A stretch of DNA of 64,000 nucleotides, from the NCBI RefSeq assembly GCF_900100795.1, contig NZ_FNCO01000015.1:1-64000 (forward strand), in the 5' to 3' direction. Source of the stretch: Pseudomonas abietaniphila (GTDB lineage Bacteria; Pseudomonadota; Gammaproteobacteria; Pseudomonadales; Pseudomonadaceae). This document shows positions 1-9,103 of the stretch, in pieces; position 1 is the first letter of the stretch, and every line of letters starts with the position of its first letter. A program made the translations under genes and the position numbers. A model generated the notes under the pieces. That model saw only the letters and a list, made by a program, of their open reading frames with translations. It made no database searches and was not told the DNA's origin.

Positions 1-175
1 CCGCATTCGCCACTGTCGTAACCTCCAGCAGCTCCTACAGGTCTCGCGGCAGTCAGACACCTTGGTCTGCCCGATCTGGGCGTGAGTCTTCCAACTGTTT
101 GAGACATGCCACAGGGCTCGGGTGCAACGCAGGACCTGTAGGAGACGTCCGAGGTTACGAGGGCAGCGAAAGCGG
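1..175. repeat. Large palindromic repeat, copy 1
   Basis: Left arm 1-43 and right arm 133-175 are inverted copies of each other (about 43 bases with a few mismatches), separated by about 89 bases. The arms begin CCGCATTCGC and end CTACAGGTC. The same unit follows head to tail at 207 and 414, separated by 31-base spacers that are also conserved. No reading frame of interest lies inside. The arms contain a CTCCTACAGG-type core reminiscent of common Pseudomonas intergenic repeats, so this is probably a non-autonomous repeat element; the family name is not assigned. The copy may be cut by the window edge. Confidence 0.85.
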
Positions 176-206
176 TGTGTCGGTCACCGCCGTTGTACCT
201 GTCCCA

Positions 207-382
207 CCGCATTCGCCACTGTCGTAACCTCCAGCAGCTCCTACAGGTCTTGCGGCAGTCATGACACCTTGGTCTGACCAATCTGGGCGGGAGACTTCCA
301 ATTGTTTGAGGCATGCCACAGAGCTTGGCTGCAACGCAGGACCTGTAGGAGACGTCCGAGGTTACGAGGGCAGCGAATGCGG
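207..382. repeat. Large palindromic repeat, copy 2
   Basis: Second head-to-tail copy of the element at 1-175. The left arm starts at 207 and the right arm occupies about 340-382. It differs from copy 1 by scattered single-base changes. The spacer to copy 3 (383-413) closely matches the spacer between copies 1 and 2, so the duplicated unit is about 207 bases and includes the spacer. Confidence 0.85.
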
Positions 383-413
383 CGTGTCGGTCACCGACGT
401 TGTACCTGTCCCA

Positions 414-579
414 CCGCATTCGCCACTGTCGTAACCTCCAGCAGCTCCTACAGGTCTCGCGGCAGTCAGACACCTTGATCTGGGCGTGAGTCTTCCAACT
501 GTTTGAGGCATGCCACAGAGCTCGGGTGCAACGCAGGACCTGTAGGAGACGTCCGAGGTTACGAGGGCAGCGAATGCGA
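414..579. repeat. Large palindromic repeat, copy 3
   Basis: Third copy. It lacks about 10-12 bases of the centre that copies 1 and 2 carry (the stretch before GATCTGGGCG), so the element is about 166 bases. After the right arm the conserved spacer is absent and the sequence becomes unique. The deletion in only one copy suggests the tandem array is old enough to have drifted. Confidence 0.85.
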
Positions 580-821
580 TGGGTCAGCTGCATCAATGGT
601 GATGACAGCCCGCATTCGGCATCGTACCGACTCCCACCGTCAGCGCGATGCCCCGCTCACGAAAGCGCTCGGCGTGATCAGGGCGCGGCGCATGCCCGCC
701 CCTTTACTAAAACTAAACACCTCAAGGTGAATCCGGTCTTTCGAGGCTGCGCCGCTTTTCCCTACTGTGCCCCCATCGCTTGCAGCGCCTGAGTCTGACT
801 GCCAGCGTTCGAGGAGACACA
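580..821. other. Upstream region of tcuA, no gene seen
   Basis: About 240 bases between the repeat array and tcuA. Short reading frames here have no recognisable family and no ribosome-binding site. The tcuA promoter must lie here or in the repeats. The LysR-type regulator tcuR that usually accompanies tcuABC is not in this interval and would have to lie beyond the left edge or elsewhere. Confidence 0.5.
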
Positions 822-2276
822 ATGATCGATGTTCTAGTCATAGGGGGCGGCAACGCAGCGTTGTGCGCGGCGTTGATGGCCCGCGAAGCCGGTGCGAGCG
901 TGATGCTACTGGAAGGCTCGCCCAAGGTCTGGCGGGGTGGCAATTCGCAGCACACACGCAACCTGCGCTGCATGCACGATGCCCCGCAAGACGTGCTGGT
1001 GGACGCTTACCCTGAAGAAGAATACTGGCAGGACCTGCTCAAAGTGACAGGAGGCCTGACCAACGAAACGCTGGCCCGCATGGCCATTCGCGCGTCGTCA
1101 TCGTGCCGCGACTGGATGCGTTCCCACGGCGTGCACTTCCAGCCACCGCTGTCCGGTGCCCTGCATGTTGCGCGCACCAACGCGTTTTTCATGGGCGGCG
1201 GCAAGGCACTGGTCAACGCCTACTTCCGCAGTGCCGAACGCTTGGGCGTGAGGGTGCGCTACAACGCCCAGGTCAGCGATATCGAGCTCAGGGACGGCGT
1301 GTTTGTTGCTGCGCATCTCGCCGAACGGGAGGTCGACGGGCAGCGCCTGCCCGCTGAACGCATCGAAGCCCGCACCTGTGTGCTGGCGGCCGGAGGGTTT
1401 GAGTCCAACCGGGAGTGGCTGCGCGAGGCCTGGGGGCAGAATGAGCGCGGCGAATGGCCGTCCGATAACTTCCTGATCCGGGGTACGCGCTTCAACACCG
1501 GCGTACTGCTGCGCCGCATGATCGACCTCGGCGCCGACATCATCGGCGACCCGACCCAGGCGCACATGGTCGCCATCGACGCCCGCGCGCCGCTGTACGA
1601 CGGCGGCATCTGCACCCGCATCGACTGCGTGTCGCTGGGCGTGGTGGTCAACCGCGAAGGCGAACGCTTTTATGACGAAGGCGAAGACTTCTGGCCCAAA
1701 CGCTACGCCATCTGGGGTCGACTGGTGGCCGGACAACCGGGGCAGCAGGCGTATTCGATCATCGATCAACAGGCCATCGGCCGTTTCATGCCGCCTGTAT
1801 TTCCAGGCACCCAAGCCCAGTCGCTGGCAGAACTCGCAGGCAAACTGGGTCTGCCCGTAGCCGCGTTCGTGGACACCGTGGAGCGCTATAACCGCGCCTG
1901 TCAGGTTGGCACGTTTGATCACACGGCCCTGGACGATTGCCACACCGAGGGCCTGACACCGGCCAAAACACATTGGGCCCGCCCGCTGAGTAAACCGCCT
2001 TTCTACGCCTACCCGCTCAAGCCCGGCGTGACCTTCACCTATCTGGGGCTGGCAACCGATGAAACGGCCGCCGTGCACTTTAACGGCAAGGCAAGCCCCA
2101 ACCTTTTCGTCGCCGGAGAAATGATGGCCGGCAACGTGTTGGGCAAGGGCTACACCGCCGGCATCGGCATGGCCATCGGCACCGCGTTTGGGCGAATAGC
2201 CGGCACGCAAGCCGCTGCCTCGGCGGGGTTTTCATCTTCTACGACGAATACGGAATCGCACCATGCAGATGTTTGA
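822..2276 (+). CDS. tcuA: FAD-dependent tricarballylate dehydrogenase TcuA
   Basis: A flavoprotein of about 484 residues in the fumarate-reductase/succinate-dehydrogenase-like FAD_binding_2 family. The N-terminus carries the dinucleotide-binding motif [13 protein letters not shown] (residues 6-18) and the C-terminus the second FAD contact, around [16 protein letters not shown]. In Salmonella TcuA oxidises tricarballylate to cis-aconitate, with TcuB reoxidising its flavin. The ATG at 822 is chosen because GAGGAG precedes it by about 5 bases; an in-frame codon at 780 has no such site. The gene overlaps tcuB by 14 bases, and the order tcuA-tcuB-tcuC matches the known operon, which supports the assignment strongly. 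The actual substrate (tricarballylate, citrate or a related tricarboxylate) cannot be read from sequence. Confidence 0.93.
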   Translation: MIDVLVIGGGNAALCAALMAREAGASVMLLEGSPKVWRGGNSQHTRNLRCMHDAPQDVLVDAYPEEEYWQDLLKVTGGLTNETLARMAIRASSSCRDWMRSHGVHFQPPLSGALHVARTNAFFMGGGKALVNAYFRSAERLGVRVRYNAQVSDIELRDGVFVAAHLAEREVDGQRLPAERIEARTCVLAAGGFESNREWLREAWGQNERGEWPSDNFLIRGTRFNTGVLLRRMIDLGADIIGDPTQAHMVAIDARAPLYDGGICTRIDCVSLGVVVNREGERFYDEGEDFWPKRYAIWGRLVAGQPGQQAYSIIDQQAIGRFMPPVFPGTQAQSLAELAGKLGLPVAAFVDTVERYNRACQVGTFDHTALDDCHTEGLTPAKTHWARPLSKPPFYAYPLKPGVTFTYLGLATDETAAVHFNGKASPNLFVAGEMMAGNVLGKGYTAGIGMAIGTAFGRIAGTQAAASAGFSSSTTNTESHHADV

Positions 2277-3420
2277 TCCTTCGACGCCGGGCGACCTGAT
2301 CCCGGTCCTCAATCTGGACGAAAGCGAAGTGCAGCGGCAGATGACCATCTGCAACGCCTGCCGATATTGCGAGGGCTTTTGCGCGGTGTTCCCGGCGATG
2401 ACCCGGCGTCTGGAATTCGCCCAGGCGGACATCCACTATCTGGCCAACCTGTGCCACAACTGCGGCGCCTGTCTGAGCGCTTGCCAATACGCCGCGCCCC
2501 ATGAGTTCGCGGTCAACGTGCCGAAAGCCATGGCCAAGGTGCGTCTGCAGACGTACGCCGAGTACGCCTGGCCTAAACCGTTCGGCACGCTGTATCAGCG
2601 CAACGGCCTTACGCTCGCGTTGGCGACAGGTGCGGGGCTGGCGCTGTTCCTGTGCCTGGCGCTGCTGGTCATGGGTAACCTCTTCACCGCAATGCCTGGC
2701 GGCAATTTCTACGGCATTTTCCCGCACAACACGCTGGCGATGATGTTCGGCGCGGTGTTCGGCTTTGCCGTGCTTGCCCTCGGCATAGGCGTACGCCGGT
2801 TCTGGCGCGAAGTGACGCCGGGTGACGTCTCAGGGTCGATCAAAACGTCTGCCGCGCTGGAGGCCACGGCCAACGTCGCGCAACTGAAGTATCTGGACGG
2901 CGGCCACGGCCAGGGCTGCAACAACGAGGACGACCGGTTCACCCTGTGGCGGCGGCGTTTCCACCACCTGACCTTTTACGGCTTCATGCTGTGCTTCGCC
3001 GCAACCGGTGTCGCCACGCTTTACCACTTCTTGCTGAACTGGCACGCGCCGTACCCGATTCTCAGCCTGCCCGTGATGCTCGGCATCGCCGGTGGCATCG
3101 GTCTGCTGATCGGCCCTGCCGGTTTGCTCTGCCTGAACCTGCGGCGCAATCCCGAACAAGGCGACGCCCATCAAAAGCCCATGGACCGAGGGTTCATTGC
3201 CCTGCTGCTGGCCCTGAGCATCAGTGGTCTGGCCTTGCTGGCATTTCGCGAAACGACGGCGCTTGGCCTGCTGTTGGCCCTGCACCTGGGGTTCGTGATG
3301 GCGTTCTTCCTGACGATGCCTTACAGCAAATTCGCCCACGGCATTTTCCGCAGCGCGGCGCTGCTCAAGTTTTCCATCGAAAAACGCCAACGCAACCCGA
3401 TCAACGCCGGCAGCGATTGA
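2263..3420 (+). CDS. tcuB: TcuB, Fe-S membrane electron-transfer partner
   Basis: About 385 residues. Two ferredoxin-like cysteine clusters lie near the N-terminus: C30, C33, C36, C40 and C64, C67, C70, C74, consistent with two 4Fe-4S centres. They are followed by several hydrophobic segments from about residue 115 onward that should cross the inner membrane, with histidines in the helices that could hold heme. Known TcuB passes electrons from the reduced flavin of TcuA to the quinone pool. Its start lies inside the end of tcuA, so translation is probably coupled. tcuC follows after 55 bases. Confidence 0.93.
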   Translation: MQMFDPSTPGDLIPVLNLDESEVQRQMTICNACRYCEGFCAVFPAMTRRLEFAQADIHYLANLCHNCGACLSACQYAAPHEFAVNVPKAMAKVRLQTYAEYAWPKPFGTLYQRNGLTLALATGAGLALFLCLALLVMGNLFTAMPGGNFYGIFPHNTLAMMFGAVFGFAVLALGIGVRRFWREVTPGDVSGSIKTSAALEATANVAQLKYLDGGHGQGCNNEDDRFTLWRRRFHHLTFYGFMLCFAATGVATLYHFLLNWHAPYPILSLPVMLGIAGGIGLLIGPAGLLCLNLRRNPEQGDAHQKPMDRGFIALLLALSISGLALLAFRETTALGLLLALHLGFVMAFFLTMPYSKFAHGIFRSAALLKFSIEKRQRNPINAGSD

Positions 3421-3475
3421 TCCCGATACCAGACCGACCTTTCATTCCAATAACAATATCGAGCATACCGACGCC

Positions 3476-4777
3476 ATGATGAACACCACACCGACAACGC
3501 CCCAACCGAGAGCGGCGAAATTCGCCGCCATCGTGCGGGTCACCAGCGGCAACTTTCTTGAGCAGTTTGATTTCTTTCTGTTCGGCTTTTACGCCACGTA
3601 CATCGCCCAGACCTTCTTCCCGGCCAGCAGCGAATTTGCCTCGCTGATGATGACCTTCGCCGTGTTCGGTTCGGGTTTCCTGATGCGACCGCTCGGCGCG
3701 ATCATCCTGGGCGCGTACATCGATAGGGTCGGACGTCGCAAGGGACTGATCGTGACGCTGTCGATCATGGCGTGCGGCACCGTGCTGATTGCATTGGTTC
3801 CGAGCTACGCCAGCATCGGTCTGGCAGCACCCTTTCTGGTGTTGCTGGGGCGTCTTTTGCAGGGATTCTCGGCAGGGGCCGAGCTGGGGGGAGTTTCGGT
3901 GTACCTGGCGGAAATCGCCACACCGGGTCGCACCGGCTTTTACACCAGTTGGCAGTCGGCGAGTCAACAGATCGCGATCATTCTGGCGGCGGCATTGGGC
4001 TACGGCATCAATGCCTGGCTGGACGCCACTCAGATCGCCGCGTGGGGCTGGCGCGTGCCATTCTTCATCGGCTGCGTGATCATCCCGTTCATCTTCGTGA
4101 TTCGTCGTTCGTTGCAGGAAACCGAGGCGTTCAAGGCCCGTACGCATCACCCAGGCGCCCGTGAGGTGTTCCGCTCGATGCGTGACAACTGGCGCACGGT
4201 GCTCGCGGGTGGACTGCTGGCGTCAATGACCACCACTACGTTTTACCTGATCACCGTCTACACCCCGACGTTCGGCAAATCGGTGCTGCACCTGAGCACC
4301 ACTGACAGCCTGATCGTGACGCTGTTCGTGGGGCTCAGTAACTTCATCTGGCTGCCGATCGGTGGTGCGATTTCCGACCGAATCGGTCGCCGACCCTTGC
4401 TGCTGGGCATTTCGTTGCTGTGTATCTTCACCGCCTACCCGGCCATGCACTGGCTGGCGGCAGCCGCCAGCTTCGAACGTTTGCTGGTGGTCCTGCTGTA
4501 TTTCTCGTTCTTCTTCGGGATGTACAACGGTGCGATGGTGGCGGCGCTGACCGAGGTCATGCCGCAGAACGTGCGCGTGGTGGGCTTCTCGCTAGCGTTC
4601 AGCCTGGCCACGGCGATTTTCGGCGGCTTCACACCGGCCATGTCGACATTTCTGGTACAAGCCACTGGCGACAAGGCTTCCCCGGCCTACTGGCTGATGT
4701 TCGCCGCGGTGTGCGGTCTGTCAGCGACGCTGGTGTTGTACCGCCGTCAAAAAGCCTGGGTGGCCAAATCCGTCTGA
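3476..4777 (+). CDS. tcuC: TcuC, MFS tricarballylate/citrate:proton symporter
   Basis: A 433-residue major facilitator superfamily protein of the metabolite:H+ symporter (CitA/ShiA/ProP-like) type. Signature features are the early [19 protein letters not shown] segment, the loop-2/3 motif [12 protein letters not shown] and the second-half equivalent [12 protein letters not shown], with about twelve hydrophobic segments. It should import the tricarboxylate that TcuAB oxidises. Two adjacent ATG codons (3476 and 3479) could each start the protein. It ends convergently with the dehydratase gene, 73 bases away. Confidence 0.9.
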   Translation: MMNTTPTTPQPRAAKFAAIVRVTSGNFLEQFDFFLFGFYATYIAQTFFPASSEFASLMMTFAVFGSGFLMRPLGAIILGAYIDRVGRRKGLIVTLSIMACGTVLIALVPSYASIGLAAPFLVLLGRLLQGFSAGAELGGVSVYLAEIATPGRTGFYTSWQSASQQIAIILAAALGYGINAWLDATQIAAWGWRVPFFIGCVIIPFIFVIRRSLQETEAFKARTHHPGAREVFRSMRDNWRTVLAGGLLASMTTTTFYLITVYTPTFGKSVLHLSTTDSLIVTLFVGLSNFIWLPIGGAISDRIGRRPLLLGISLLCIFTAYPAMHWLAAAASFERLLVVLLYFSFFFGMYNGAMVAALTEVMPQNVRVVGFSLAFSLATAIFGGFTPAMSTFLVQATGDKASPAYWLMFAAVCGLSATLVLYRRQKAWVAKSV

Positions 4778-4850
4778 TCGTCGCACGTCGGCGGCAACGC
4801 GCTCCAGGCGTTCCCGCCGACCGCCACAGAGACGCCGCTCGCTGCGGGTG

Positions 4851-5834
4851 CTAACGCGCCAGCAGCTTCGCGTAAGTGTTGAGGTCGATGTTGCCGCCGC
4901 TGATGATCACACCGACCCGCTGCCCCCTCAGTTCGCTCGCCATGGCGCGAGCGGCTGCAAACCCCAGGCAACCGGTAGGCTCTACGACCATTTTCATGCG
5001 CTCGGCGAAGAAGCGCATGGCCTCGACCAGTTGCGCGTCGCTGACGGTGAGGATGTCGTCGACATCGCGCTTGATGATGCCGAAAGTGTAGTTGCCCAAG
5101 TACTGGGTTTGCGCGCCATCGGCGATGGTTTTCGGGGTGTCAATCTTGACGATGTTCCCGCTGCGCAGCGATTGCTGACCATCGTTACCGGCCTCGGGCT
5201 CGACACCGTACAACCTGCATTCGGGTGCCAGCGCCCGCGTCGCCAACGCCGACCCGCTGAGCAGCCCACCGCCGCCCAGGCAGACGAACAGCGAGTCCAG
5301 CCTGCCGACCTCCTCGAACAGCTCTTTCGCTGCCGTGCCCTGCCCGGCAAGGATGTCCGGGTGATCGTAAGGCGGGATCAAGGTCAGGCCGTGCTCCTGA
5401 GCGAGTTGCCGCCCAATCGCCTCGCGGTCTTCGGTGTACCTGTCATAGACCACGACCGTCGCGCCATACTCCTTCGTTGCGGCGACCTTGGCAGCCGGTG
5501 CATCGTGGGGCATGACGATGGTCGCCGGAATGCCCAACAATTGGGCCGACAGCGCGATACCTTGCGCATGATTGCCTGAGGAAAACGCGACTACCCCGTG
5601 TTTGCGTTGCGTGGCATCGAACTTCGATAACGCGTTGAAGGCGCCACGAAACTTGAAGGCGCCCATCCGCTGATAGTTTTCACACTTGAAGAACACCTCG
5701 GCGCCCAGCTCACGGTTCGCCGTGCGCGACGTCAGCACCGGTGTCTTGTGGGCATGGCCTTCAATATGTCTGGCGGCAGCGACCACGTCGTCATAGCTGG
5801 GAAGCACGGGGTTCGAAATAGCGAGGGTATCCAT
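4851..5834 (-). CDS. PLP-dependent threonine/serine dehydratase
   Basis: About 327 residues of the fold-type II PLP family (catabolic threonine dehydratase, serine racemase, hydroxyaspartate ammonia-lyase). The Schiff-base lysine is K61 in the motif AFKFRGAFN; the phosphate-binding glycine loop is LGGGGLLSG; SSGNHAQG is also present. There is no C-terminal ACT regulatory domain, so this is the short catabolic type. The ATG at 5834 is preferred over in-frame starts at 5840 and 5876 because GAGG precedes it by 6 bases. Exact substrate is open: L-threonine, L-serine or threo-3-hydroxyaspartate. A cluster of TTTGTAG/CTACAAA sites lies upstream. Confidence 0.85.
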   Translation of the reverse strand: MDTLAISNPVLPSYDDVVAAARHIEGHAHKTPVLTSRTANRELGAEVFFKCENYQRMGAFKFRGAFNALSKFDATQRKHGVVAFSSGNHAQGIALSAQLLGIPATIVMPHDAPAAKVAATKEYGATVVVYDRYTEDREAIGRQLAQEHGLTLIPPYDHPDILAGQGTAAKELFEEVGRLDSLFVCLGGGGLLSGSALATRALAPECRLYGVEPEAGNDGQQSLRSGNIVKIDTPKTIADGAQTQYLGNYTFGIIKRDVDDILTVSDAQLVEAMRFFAERMKMVVEPTGCLGFAAARAMASELRGQRVGVIISGGNIDLNTYAKLLAR

Positions 5835-5977
5835 ATTCATCCTCAAAGGTCGGGTTGAGCCAACAGGCAGGGGCATCGATTACTGTGTATCGAGTTCGCC
5901 CTGACACGCAATCTTCCGCTCCTGCTGATTTTCCCCAGGCAGCTTCCCACGCCCAGAGAGGCCCCGATTTCACTGAC

Positions 5978-6049
5978 TTTGTAGTCACGAATCGACCTTT
6001 GTGTATTGAAACTACAAAATATGTAGCGCACGAAAATATTCACTACAAA
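5978..6049. promoter_or_regulatory. Three TTTGTAG/CTACAAA motifs upstream of the dehydratase gene
   Basis: TTTGTAG occurs at 5978-5984, and its complement CTACAAA at 6012-6018 and 6043-6049, within 72 bases and 145-215 bases upstream of the start at 5834. The arrangement of facing sites in AT-rich sequence looks like an operator for a dimeric regulator. The regulator is not identified; no regulator gene lies next to it. Confidence 0.4.
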
Positions 6050-6642
6050 ACGGTTGACGAAGCTTTTTCGTAACGGCATAGTTCAAGCGTCTCCCCGATC
6101 GGGAGAGCTGGCAAAAGTATTCCGGGCCCGTTCGACGTAGCCGTCGAACATCCTCTGGAATCAGAGTGTTTTACAACGTCACGAGCGCAGGCAAGACAAG
6201 GCAAAAGCAGGCGGAAAACGGCCGGGGTCGCGTCCGACTTTAGGTGTTCTAAATGAGCATTTTCCGCATGGTTTTAACGCAGGATTGCCAAGCGCAGTAG
6301 TTGTTAAACAGTCTGAGGTGTGCTGCCCACAAGGCAGATTGAAGAGCTGAACCGGCATGATCGACCCATAGGCCGAGCGCTGGCGAAACGTCCTCATGAC
6401 ACTTGTGGTCGACCACGCATCGTCGCCAGTGTCCTCTTGACGCCCGCTGATTCTCTCCTCTGGATCGATTCATTCCGTAGCAGCCTCTTCTTCCCACTGC
6501 ATCCATACGCCCGGCACCGGCTCTGTGTACCGACGGACCTTGTTTGTCAGCGATGGAAAGGACTGCGGATCGATGGACGATTCGCCATTACGTTTGAACT
6601 AACCAGATAGATTAACGAATAGGCACAAAGGGGTATCCGATC
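6050..6642. other. Long intergenic stretch, no convincing gene
   Basis: About 590 bases between the dehydratase promoter and the next gene. The stretch 6178-6310 (AGCGCAGGCAAGACAAGGC.. through ..GAGCATTTTCCGC) has the look of a dispersed repeat, but no second copy exists in this window. Short frames on both strands show no family resemblance or ribosome-binding site. Probably holds the promoter of the small gene at 6643. Confidence 0.4.
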
Positions 6643-6972
6643 ATGAATCTGAACAATCAACCTACTATTGATCAACTGGCTCGACTGTTCGCAGCGCAGA
6701 AGGACTCCCTCGATAGCCACATTCTCTGGGTCTGTGAGAAAGGTGATGTGCATATGGACAGCCTGGGTGCGTGCACCGAGGAGCAACAGTTCGACGAGCA
6801 GCACCCGCATATGCGTGCGCGGCTGAAGATGTACCGCAAGGGCCAAGGCTACGTCGGCAAGAAGGCGGCCGCCGACAAGCAATTCCTGGGACAGGTACTC
6901 GATACCCTGAGCAGTGAATGGGGCAGCGCACAGCAAGAGCCAGGCTTACGCGTCATCGACAAGCTCTGCTGA
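6643..6972 (+). CDS. Small conserved-looking protein of unknown function
   Basis: A 109-residue soluble protein, mixed charged, without signal peptide, membrane segment or cofactor motif that I recognise. It contains CEKGDVHMDSLG in the first half and a Lys/Gln-rich second half (MYRKGQGYVGKKAAADKQF). It is preceded by AAAGGGG about 12 bases from the ATG and followed 13 bases later by a strong rho-independent terminator, so it is a monocistronic unit. Coding character and the terminator argue it is real. No function is proposed. Confidence 0.7.
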   Translation: MNLNNQPTIDQLARLFAAQKDSLDSHILWVCEKGDVHMDSLGACTEEQQFDEQHPHMRARLKMYRKGQGYVGKKAAADKQFLGQVLDTLSSEWGSAQQEPGLRVIDKLC

Positions 6973-6985
6973 TGGGTAACCGCGC

Positions 6986-7028
6986 GCCGCGGGTCATTCG
7001 AATCGCCGAATGACCCGCGGCTTTTTTG
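6986..7028 (+). terminator. Rho-independent terminator
   Basis: Perfect 15-base stem (6986-7000 with 7007-7021), a 6-base loop, then six T. It ends the unit of the gene at 6643. The same hairpin could help the convergent gene at 7047, though on that strand no T-run follows. Confidence 0.92.
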
Positions 7029-7046
7029 CCGGTGCTCTCAAAGCAC

Positions 7047-7619
7047 TTATTGCTGAGCGGGATTCACCAGCGCCGTCAGCACATGATCTGCCCACTCGCC
7101 GTTGATCTTCAGGTAGGAACGGGCAAAACCTTCCCGCTGGAACCCCAACGCTGACAGCACCCGGGCACTGCGTTCGTTTTCCGGCCGATAGTTGGCCATG
7201 ATTCGATGCAACTGCAGGTCCTCGAATACGTAGGCGATGGCTTTGTGCAGCGCCTCCGTCATCAGCCCCGTGCCCTGCGCCTGCTCTGCCAGTGAATAGC
7301 CCAGATGACAGGCCTGGAACACGCCGAGGACGATGTTGCTGAAGTTGCACTCGCCGATCATCTCGCCACTTTCGCGCTCACAGATCAACAGGTGCAAGCC
7401 GCGCCCGGCGAGCCGTTCGTGCTCGATGAAACTGATGCGACGAATGATGTTCTCGATCGCATAAAAACCAGGGGGTCTCATCGGCTGCCACGGTTGGAGA
7501 TGCTTGCGGTTGCCGATGTGGTACGCCTGGATCTGCGCAGCATCACCGCCCAAAGCCGGGCGAAGAACAAGGCGCTCCGTAACCAGACGGATCAGGTGGG
7601 GCTCGGCGATGATCTCCAT
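7047..7619 (-). CDS. GNAT-family N-acetyltransferase (RimJ/RimL-like)
   Basis: About 190 residues with the layout of the RimJ/RimL subfamily. It begins with the typical TERLVLRPA strand, carries IGECNFSNIV, the acetyl-CoA loop LAEQAQGTGLMTEAL, and ends with the RIMANYRPENERSARVLSALGFQREG segment that marks this group. Known relatives acetylate the N-terminus of ribosomal proteins; others act on small molecules or toxins, so the substrate is uncertain. AGGAG sits 9 bases upstream of the ATG at 7619. The gene is followed on the same strand by nothing close; the upstream neighbour is the permease at 7661, 41 bases away on the same strand, so they may be co-transcribed. Confidence 0.85.
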   Translation of the reverse strand: MEIIAEPHLIRLVTERLVLRPALGGDAAQIQAYHIGNRKHLQPWQPMRPPGFYAIENIIRRISFIEHERLAGRGLHLLICERESGEMIGECNFSNIVLGVFQACHLGYSLAEQAQGTGLMTEALHKAIAYVFEDLQLHRIMANYRPENERSARVLSALGFQREGFARSYLKINGEWADHVLTALVNPAQQ

Positions 7620-7660
7620 CCGTCAGATCTCCTGAAGCTGAGGGCACGGCGACGTCTGGC

Positions 7661-8446
7661 TTAGAACGCCAGTTTGTAGCCGATGGCGATCAACATCACC
7701 GCCAGACACGGACGAAGGATTGAGTCTGGAACTCGGCCGGTGAGATGGCTGCCCATGTAGATGCCCGGCAGTGACCCCATCAACAGGAAGCCCAGCATCG
7801 ACCAGTTCATGTTGCCCATGCTGGCGTGACCGAGCCCTGCAATCAGGGTCAGCGGAACAGCGTGGGCGATCTCTGTCCCGACCAGTCGACGTGTATCCAG
7901 GAAAGGATAGAGGATGAACAACGCGACGGTGCCCAGGGCGCCCGCGCCGATGGAGGTTAACGCGACCATGACCCCCAACACCACGCCCGTCACCACGGTC
8001 AGGGTATTGAGACTCTTGTCGCTCAGACGGTAGTGATCACCGGCATGACGATGTGCGAAGGCGAGCAAGCGCTGTTTGAAGAAGATCGCCAGTGCCGTCA
8101 GCAGCAGTACAAAACCCAGCGCCTGCTTGATCACCGAGTTCATCGCGTCGGGGGCGGTGTGCAGACTGCTGAGGAACCACAGGGTCAGCCCCGCCGCCGG
8201 GACGCTGCCGAGGGTGAGCCAGCCGGTGATGCCCCAGTCGATGTTGTCGTTCTTTTTGTGCACCAGCACGCCACCGCTTTTAGTGATGGCGGCGTACAGC
8301 AAATCGGTGCCGACGGCGGTGGCCGGATTGATCCCGAACCACAACAGGATCGGGGTCATCAGCGAACCGCCTCCGACACCGGTCATGCCGACAATGAACC
8401 CGACCAGCAAACCTGCAACGACGAAACCTATATTGCCAAAATCCAT
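7661..8446 (-). CDS. TauE/SafE (TSUP) family anion permease
   Basis: About 261 residues with eight or so hydrophobic segments and the paired glycine-rich motifs of the TSUP family: GFIVGMTGVGGGSLMTPIL near the N-terminus and the second-repeat counterpart around LTSIGAGALGTVALF. Members export or import sulfite, sulfoacetate, or related anions. Two in-frame ATG codons lie 6 bases apart (8452 and 8446); the second is better spaced from the weak TTAGG upstream. It sits upstream of the acetyltransferase on the same strand. Substrate is not predictable here. Confidence 0.85.
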   Translation of the reverse strand: MDFGNIGFVVAGLLVGFIVGMTGVGGGSLMTPILLWFGINPATAVGTDLLYAAITKSGGVLVHKKNDNIDWGITGWLTLGSVPAAGLTLWFLSSLHTAPDAMNSVIKQALGFVLLLTALAIFFKQRLLAFAHRHAGDHYRLSDKSLNTLTVVTGVVLGVMVALTSIGAGALGTVALFILYPFLDTRRLVGTEIAHAVPLTLIAGLGHASMGNMNWSMLGFLLMGSLPGIYMGSHLTGRVPDSILRPCLAVMLIAIGYKLAF

Positions 8447-8587
8447 TGTCATGCCTAACGAATGCGCAAACGCGAGAAAAAACTGGCGCGCAGGATAGCG
8501 ACCTTTCTTATGAACAGAGTAGACCGAAACGATCTATCGTTATAACCAATCGCCCTGAAGTCGATATCGAGGCTCAAATAACGGGAA

Positions 8588-9091
8588 TCAGGGCTCCCCT
8601 TCCCAATAGTCCAGTCGGGTTTCAGGACGGTGCATGGCGGTGAACGCTCGCGCGCCGTTGATCGTGACCATCGCCTGATATTTGCCGGAGTCGGGGTACT
8701 CGCAGACTTCCGGCGTTTCCCGCGTGCTGATGGAGAGGTACTTGAGCGGCGCGTTCGAGGTGTTGATGATCTGGTGCGGGTACTCAGGACCCGGAGGAAT
8801 GAAGATCACATCGCCGCTTTTGATGGGCAGCATTTGCCCGGCGACCCGCAATGTGCCCTGCCCCTCGACGACCACGAACATTTCCTCTTGGGCGTAATGA
8901 AAGTGGTAGGGGCATGAACGTTTGCCCGCAGGGACAATGTCCACCGACGCACCCAGTTTCTGCGCCGCCGTGCCCGTGCCCAGGCGAGCAGCCTGACTTT
9001 GGTAGAGCGGCTCGCGGCGCTCGTCCTGCAAGGGCACTTCGTTGAAGTTGCGAATCAGGCGCGAGGCCAGCGTGCTTTCGGCATCGGTCAT
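8588..9091 (-). CDS. Cupin-domain protein
   Basis: A 167-residue single cupin. The first cupin motif is visible as the CPYHFHYAQEEMFVVVEGQG segment (G(X)5HXH..E type), and the second as PGPEYPHQIINTS. The two His and one Glu of motif 1 plus the His of motif 2 would hold one divalent metal. Relatives include mannose-6-phosphate isomerase-like and dioxygenase-like proteins; no reaction is assigned. GGGAG lies 7 bases before the ATG at 9091. The methyltransferase tam ends 12 bases upstream, so the two are likely one transcript. Confidence 0.82.
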   Translation of the reverse strand: MTDAESTLASRLIRNFNEVPLQDERREPLYQSQAARLGTGTAAQKLGASVDIVPAGKRSCPYHFHYAQEEMFVVVEGQGTLRVAGQMLPIKSGDVIFIPPGPEYPHQIINTSNAPLKYLSISTRETPEVCEYPDSGKYQAMVTINGARAFTAMHRPETRLDYWEGEP

Positions 9092-9103
9092 GGCGGGCTC
9101 CCC

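Noticed and set aside
1-579. CRISPR array
   Set aside because: Repeats are ~207 bases apart with long inverted arms and conserved rather than unique spacers; no cas genes.
6178-6310. Small RNA or dispersed element
   Set aside because: It looks repeat-like but no second copy or hairpin-plus-terminator is seen in this window, so no claim is made.
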